Origin: Parvibaculum sp.
Lineage (GTDB): Bacteria > Pseudomonadota > Alphaproteobacteria > Parvibaculales > Parvibaculaceae
Assembly: GCA_013823365.1 (NCBI GenBank)
Contig: PNMC01000001.1
Coordinates: forward strand, 32,766 to 96,765
Direction of reading: 5' to 3'
DNA: 64,000 bases
Below, in pieces: positions 59,521-64,000 of the stretch (positions are counted from its first letter, which is position 1; the number at the start of each line of letters is the position of its first letter). Both the position numbers and the translations under genes were made by a program. The notes under the pieces are model-generated. The model had not been told where the DNA came from. It saw only the letters and a list, made by a program, of their open reading frames with translations, and did no database searches.

Positions 59521-60516
59521 TTGAATACGCTGACAAATAAATTCTCCATCGCCCCCATGATGGATTGGACCGATCGCCACGACCGGTTCTTCCTGCGCCT
59601 CATCACGCGCCGGGCACTTCTATATACGGAGATGGTGACGACCGGGGCCGTGCTGCATGGCGACCGTGAGCGCCTTCTCGGCTTCGACGCGAGCGAGCAT
59701 CCGGTTGCCGTTCAGCTCGGCGGCTCGGAGCCGGCCGAGCTTGCCGAAGCGTCGCGCATCGCGGCGGATTTTGGCTATGACGAAGTGAACCTCAATGTCG
59801 GCTGCCCGTCCGATCGCGTGCAGTCTGGCCGCTTCGGCGCCTGTCTCATGCGCGAACCGGATCTCGTCGCGCGCTGCGTCGAGGCGATGCGCCGCGCCGT
59901 GTCCGTGCCCGTCACCGTCAAATGCCGTATCGGCGTCGACGAGCAGGAGCCGGAAGAGGCGCTTCCCGCCATGGCGCGCGCCGTTCGCGCGGCAGGCTGC
60001 GAAACGCTCATCGTCCATGCCCGCAAGGCCTGGCTCGAAGGTCTCTCGCCGAAAGAGAACCGCGACGTCCCCCCGCTCGACTATCCGCTGGTCTACCGCC
60101 TGAAACAGGCCATGCCGGACATGGAAATCGTCATCAATGGCGGCATCGCGACGCTCGACGAGGCGGCGCAGCACCTGGCCCATGTCGATGGCGCCATGCT
60201 CGGCCGCGCCGCCTATCAGAACCCTTATCTCCTCGCCGAAGTGGATGCACGCTTCTTTGGCGAGCGCGCATCGCCGCTCACGCGCCATGAGGTGCTGGAG
60301 GCCTTCCTGCCTTATGTGCAAAGAGAATTGGCGCATGGAACACATCTCCACGCCATGACCCGCCATATACTCGGCCTCTTTCAGGGCCAGCCCGGCGCGC
60401 GCGCCTTCCGCCGTCACATATCGGAAAATGCGCCGCGTGCCGGCGCCGGCATTGAAGTCATCCGCGAAGCCATGCAGAAAGTCTCCCACCTTCCCGCCGC
60501 TGCCGCCGCCCAATAG
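59521..60516 (+). CDS. dusA: tRNA-dihydrouridine synthase A
   Basis: FSIAPMMDWTDRHDRFFLRLITRRALLYTEMVTTGAVLHGD; VNLNVGCPSDRVQSGRFGACLM; ARKAWLEGLSPKENRDVPPLDY; TTG start. Confidence 0.93.
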   Translation: MNTLTNKFSIAPMMDWTDRHDRFFLRLITRRALLYTEMVTTGAVLHGDRERLLGFDASEHPVAVQLGGSEPAELAEASRIAADFGYDEVNLNVGCPSDRVQSGRFGACLMREPDLVARCVEAMRRAVSVPVTVKCRIGVDEQEPEEALPAMARAVRAAGCETLIVHARKAWLEGLSPKENRDVPPLDYPLVYRLKQAMPDMEIVINGGIATLDEAAQHLAHVDGAMLGRAAYQNPYLLAEVDARFFGERASPLTRHEVLEAFLPYVQRELAHGTHLHAMTRHILGLFQGQPGARAFRRHISENAPRAGAGIEVIREAMQKVSHLPAAAAAQ

Positions 60517-60530
60517 AGAACCGCCGTTCC

Positions 60531-61364
60531 ATGCCCATCGAATCCATGTCGCTTCTCGAGCTCGCCCCCTTCGCGGCGGGCCTCATTGTCACGGGCCTCG
60601 TCGCGGGCGTGCTGGCGGGCCTGCTCGGCGTCGGCGGCGGCATCGTCATCGTGCCGGTGCTCTATCACGTCTTCACGCTGCTCGGCATCGACGAGGCTGT
60701 GCGCATGCATCTCGCCGTCGGCACCTCGCTCGGCACCATCATCCTCACCTCGATACGTTCCGTCCGCGCCCATGCGAAGAAGGGCGCCGTCGACTGGGAT
60801 ATGCTCAGAAGCTGGGCGCTGCCCATTCTTGTCGGCGTCGTCAGCGGCACGCTGATCGCGGCCTGGGTGAGCGGCGATGTCCTCACCGCCGTCTTCGCCA
60901 CCATCGCGCTTGTCGTCGCCGCCAATCTCGCCTTCGGCAAGGAGAGCTGGCGCCTCGGCACGAAGCTGCCGGCCATGCCCGCGCAATATTCCGTTGCCGG
61001 CGTCATCGGCGTTCTCTCCGCGCTCATGGGCATCGGTGGCGGCACATTCGCGGTGAGTTTCATGACGCTTTATGGCAAGGACGCGCGCGAGGCGGTGGCC
61101 ACCTCGTCGGGCCTCGGCGTGCTGATCGCCGTGCCCGCCGTCATCGGCTTCGTCTGGGCGGGCTGGAACGATCCCGCCCTGCCGCCTTTCAGTCTCGGTT
61201 ACGTAAACCTTGTCGGCATGGCGCTCATCGCGCCGCTTTCCGTGCTCGCCGCGCCCTGGGGCGCCGCGCTTGCGCATGCCGTCAGCCAGAAGACGCTGAT
61301 CCGCGCCTTCGCCTTCTTCCTTGTGCTGACATCCTTCCAGATGTTCTACCGGCTCTTCGGCTGA
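60531..61364 (+). CDS. TauE/SafE (TSUP) family permease
   Basis: GVLAGLLGVGGGIVIVPVLYHVF and repeat GVLSALMGIGGGTFAVSFMTLYG. Confidence 0.9.
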   Translation: MPIESMSLLELAPFAAGLIVTGLVAGVLAGLLGVGGGIVIVPVLYHVFTLLGIDEAVRMHLAVGTSLGTIILTSIRSVRAHAKKGAVDWDMLRSWALPILVGVVSGTLIAAWVSGDVLTAVFATIALVVAANLAFGKESWRLGTKLPAMPAQYSVAGVIGVLSALMGIGGGTFAVSFMTLYGKDAREAVATSSGLGVLIAVPAVIGFVWAGWNDPALPPFSLGYVNLVGMALIAPLSVLAAPWGAALAHAVSQKTLIRAFAFFLVLTSFQMFYRLFG

Positions 61365-61367
61365 CCC

Positions 61368-62471
61368 TCAGCCGAGAAACCAGTCGGCGATCCGCGCATT
61401 CTCTTCCGAGGGATAGGTGTGCGAGAGATCGGCAATCTCGCGATAGGTGACATTTGCCCCCGCCGCCGATAGTTCGGCATGGGCTAGCCGCGCCATATCG
61501 GCGGCGAACATCCAGTCGAGCGCGCCATGCGTGATGTAGACGGGAAGCCCCGCCATCCGCGCCGGGCTCGCCATCCCCATCAGCATCGGATGCCACGCGG
61601 CGGAGACGGGTGCGAGATGCGTGAACGGCCCGCCAGCAAGCCCCGCAAGATAGGTGAAGGTGCCGCCATCGCTCATGCCGGTGAGGAGAATGTGGCTCTC
61701 ATCGATCCGCCACGTCTCGCCCGCATGCGCCATCATCCGCGCAAGGCTCGCCCGGTCGGCTTCCGGCTCCATCAGCGACCATGTCGCATCGAGCGATGTC
61801 GGCGAGAGCAGCAGGCAGCCGCGTGCCCGCGCCGTCCTGAGCCAGCTCCACAGGAAGCCGCGCCCATGTCCGCTGCCGCCGTGACAGGCGACGATCAGCG
61901 GCAGCGCTGCCGTGCCGTCCCAGGTCTCGGGCACATAAAGCGAGAAGCCACCGCGATCTCCCTTCGCATTGCCGAAATGATGCACGCCCGTGTCCGCGCG
62001 CGCCGCGCCTTCGGCCAGCCGTCCGATCAGCGCCGCGTCGTTGCGCCTCTCGTCGTCGAGGAAGAAGCGGCTCACCGGCGCCAGCATCGGCGAAACGGGA
62101 TAGAGCGCCTCCATCGCGCGGGGGCCGTGCCGGAGCGCGCGATAGGCCGCAAAGACCGGCCCGCCCGAAGCCGCCGCCTCCCGGTCATCCGCCGCTAAGC
62201 GCAGCCCCTCGAACGCCGCTTCCGTCTCGTCCGCCGCCTCGCGCACATGCGCAGCAAACACGCGAAGTTCCTCCGGCCATTCCAGCGCATCGAACGGCAT
62301 CCGCGCCTCGCGCAGCTTCGCCGCAATCGGCGCCGCCTGCTCGGCCAGCGAAGGCAGGAGCGGCGGATGCAGATGCCGCGCGATGAACGCCATCGCATCC
62401 ATCCCCTGCAGCAGCGCCGGCAGCAGCGCATCGATCGCGTCGATCAGTTTTCCCTGAGGTGCTCCAGTCAT
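61368..62471 (-). CDS. alpha/beta hydrolase (phospholipase/carboxylesterase type)
   Basis: LIVACHGGSGHGRGFLWSWLRTAR, ILLTGMSDGGTFTYLAGL (GxSxG), HGALDWMFAADMARLAH. Confidence 0.82.
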   Translation of the reverse strand: MTGAPQGKLIDAIDALLPALLQGMDAMAFIARHLHPPLLPSLAEQAAPIAAKLREARMPFDALEWPEELRVFAAHVREAADETEAAFEGLRLAADDREAAASGGPVFAAYRALRHGPRAMEALYPVSPMLAPVSRFFLDDERRNDAALIGRLAEGAARADTGVHHFGNAKGDRGGFSLYVPETWDGTAALPLIVACHGGSGHGRGFLWSWLRTARARGCLLLSPTSLDATWSLMEPEADRASLARMMAHAGETWRIDESHILLTGMSDGGTFTYLAGLAGGPFTHLAPVSAAWHPMLMGMASPARMAGLPVYITHGALDWMFAADMARLAHAELSAAGANVTYREIADLSHTYPSEENARIADWFLG

Positions 62472-62552
62472 TCTCTCATCCGGCAGTAGGGCAGGGGGAG
62501 TTAACCCCCGATCCTGCCTTGGGGAAAGCCGGACTTGAATTTCCCGGAAGAA

Positions 62553-62579
62553 TAAACTAAGTTTAATAAACTAAGTTTA
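62553..62579. promoter_or_regulatory. two tandem operators TAAACTAAGTTTA (62553-62565, 62567-62579) upstream of the toxin-antitoxin operon
   Basis: perfect 14-bp direct repeat AATAAACTAAGTTT x2, each with a 6-1-6 inverted repeat, 12 bp before the antitoxin ATG. Confidence 0.75.
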
Positions 62580-62590
62580 ACGGAACCGCC

Positions 62591-62836
62591 ATGCGTACCT
62601 TCAACATCCATGAGGCGAAGACCCATCTTTCCAGCCTGATCGAAAGGGCGGCAAAGGGTGAGGGCTTTATCATCGCCAAGGCGGGAAAACCTCTCGTCAA
62701 GGTGACCGCGCTGGAGGCCCCCGCGCCCGGGGAGGTCCGGCGCACGGGGTTTCTTGCAGGCGAAATCAGGGTGCCGGCCGATTTCGATAGCATGGGCCGG
62801 GATGAGATTGAGGCCCTGTTCGGTGGGGAAGCGTGA
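62591..62836 (+). CDS. Phd/YefM-family antitoxin
   Basis: MRTFNIHEAKTHLSSLIERAAKGEGFIIAKAGKPLVKVTAL. Confidence 0.92.
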   Translation: MRTFNIHEAKTHLSSLIERAAKGEGFIIAKAGKPLVKVTALEAPAPGEVRRTGFLAGEIRVPADFDSMGRDEIEALFGGEA

Positions 62837-63219
62837 AGCTTCTGCTCGATACGCATATTCTGCTCTGGGCAGCTGGCCTTCCCGGAAAGTTACCGCGCGC
62901 AGCTCGCAAGCTTATCGAAGACGAGGAAAACCTTCTTCTGTTCAGCCCTGTCAGTCTCTGGGAAGTCGCCATCAAGCGGACGCTAGCCCGAGATGATTTT
63001 CAGGTCGATCCGCGTCTTCTGCACCGCGGCCTTGTCGACAATGGCTATGAGGAATTGCCCATTGCGAGCGGCCATGCGCTTGCCGCCGGCGACCTGCCGC
63101 CCTTGCACAAGGATCCGTTCGACCGCATGTTGATCGCCCAGTCGCAGGAAGAGGGCATCATGTTGCTGACGGCGGATGCGCTCGTCGCGCAGTATCCCGG
63201 TCCGATCCAGAAGGTCTGA
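62833..63219 (+). CDS. PIN-domain toxin (VapC-type)
   Basis: MKLLLDTHILLWAAG, SPVSLWEVAIKRTLAR, DPFDRMLIAQSQEEGIMLLTAD; overlaps antitoxin stop. Confidence 0.93.
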   Translation: MKLLLDTHILLWAAGLPGKLPRAARKLIEDEENLLLFSPVSLWEVAIKRTLARDDFQVDPRLLHRGLVDNGYEELPIASGHALAAGDLPPLHKDPFDRMLIAQSQEEGIMLLTADALVAQYPGPIQKV

Positions 63220-63225
63220 CGTCCC

Positions 63226-64000
63226 TCAAATCTTCTGGTCGTACTCGCCCACTTCCGGCTGCGCCGAGAGGTGCTTGTCGATCTCGGCGAAGATCGCGCG
63301 CATGTTGGCTTCCGATGCCGGGCTCTCGACCACGACCACGAGCCCCGGCTTGTTGGAGGAGGCGCGCACAAGGCCCCAGGTGCCGTCTTCCACCGTCACG
63401 CGCACACCGTTCACCGTCACCACGTCGCGGATTTTCTGGCCGATGAGCCGCTCGCCCTTTTCGGCCATGCCGGAAAAGAGCTTCACCATCCGCTCCACGA
63501 CTTCGTATTTCTTTTCGTCCGCGCAATAGGGCGACATGGTGGGCGAGCCCCACGTCTTGGGCAGCGCCTCGCGCAGTTCGGACATTTTCTTGTCCGGATT
63601 CCGGTCCAGCATGTCGCAGATCGCAATCGCCGAGACGAGCCCGTCATCATAGCCGCGCCCGATCGGCGGATTGAAGAAATAGTGGCCGGACTTCTCGAAG
63701 CCGACGAGAGCCTTCAGTTCATGCGCGCGCCGCTTGATATAGGAGTGCCCCGTCTTCCAGTAGTCGGTCTTCGCGCCATTGGCGATGAGAACGGGATCGG
63801 TGAGGAAGAGGCCGGTCGATTTCACATCGACCACGAATTGCGCATTCGCGTGCCGTGCGGACAAATCCCGCGCCAGCATCACGCCCACCTTGTCGGCGAA
63901 GATTTCCTCGCCGGTGTCGTCCACCACGCCGCAGCGGTCGCCATCGCCGTCGAAGCCGAGGCCCACATCGGCGCCCGTCTCCTTCACCTTAGCCGCCAGC
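63226..64000 (-). CDS. phosphomannomutase/phosphoglucomutase, N-terminus beyond right edge
   Basis: GLGFDGDGDRCGVVDDTGEEIFADKVGVMLA (DGDGDR), GFEKSGHYFF, VRASSNKPGLVVVVES. Confidence 0.92.
   Translation of the reverse strand, partial: LAAKVKETGADVGLGFDGDGDRCGVVDDTGEEIFADKVGVMLARDLSARHANAQFVVDVKSTGLFLTDPVLIANGAKTDYWKTGHSYIKRRAHELKALVGFEKSGHYFFNPPIGRGYDDGLVSAIAICDMLDRNPDKKMSELREALPKTWGSPTMSPYCADEKKYEVVERMVKLFSGMAEKGERLIGQKIRDVVTVNGVRVTVEDGTWGLVRASSNKPGLVVVVESPASEANMRAIFAEIDKHLSAQPEVGEYDQKI

Overview
High-GC chromosomal window, probably alphaproteobacterial (inferred from gene content and GC; not tested). It is dense with catabolic and uptake clusters. I found no rRNA, tRNA, CRISPR array, IS element or prophage. 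From left to right: (1) 0-9 kb: oxygenase/amidohydrolase neighbourhood with an AraC-type regulator whose frame continues into an acetamidase/formamidase domain (runs off the left edge), a stand-alone formamidase, LigB/DODA dioxygenase, Rieske oxygenase, FMN reductase, two TauD/TfdA dioxygenases and an SDR. (2) 9.2-20 kb: a TonB receptor, MFS, RutA-like flavin monooxygenase, RutB-like hydrolase, M20 amidohydrolase and RutF-like flavin reductase, followed by its own TonB-ExbB-ExbD-ExbD and a TetR, all preceded by a near-consensus sigma54 (GG-N10-GC) promoter. (3) 20-23 kb: PfkB kinase and class II aldolase divergent from a class III aminotransferase, with a palindrome between them. (4) 23.2-30 kb: TonB receptor, exported and membrane-anchored CobN-like chelatase, ExbB-like and DUF2149 proteins (HmuRSUV-like), with a Zur/Fur-like palindrome over the promoter. 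(5) 30-36.6 kb: RND efflux operon with OMF and TetR, and a perfect 21-bp operator. (6) 36.8-43 kb: RpiR-controlled operon (enolase superfamily, frameshifted DUF2817, PLP decarboxylase, YtcJ-like amidohydrolase). (7) 43-53 kb: P1 peptidase, DeoR, isochorismatase-like hydrolase, PotABCD-type ABC importer, SDR, and a kinase plus PLP phospho-lyase pair sharing a promoter motif. (8) 53.6-59.4 kb: TetR, linalool dehydratase/isomerase-like protein, anchorless SCO protein, Zn-alcohol dehydrogenase and acyl-CoA synthetase. (9) 59.5-64 kb: dusA, TauE/SafE permease, alpha/beta hydrolase, Phd/PIN toxin-antitoxin with tandem operators, phosphomannomutase (runs off the right edge). The strongest candidates for new biology are the sigma54-driven Rut-like TonB cluster, the exported CobN cluster, the AraC-formamidase fusion and the Ldi-like/anchorless-SCO operon.
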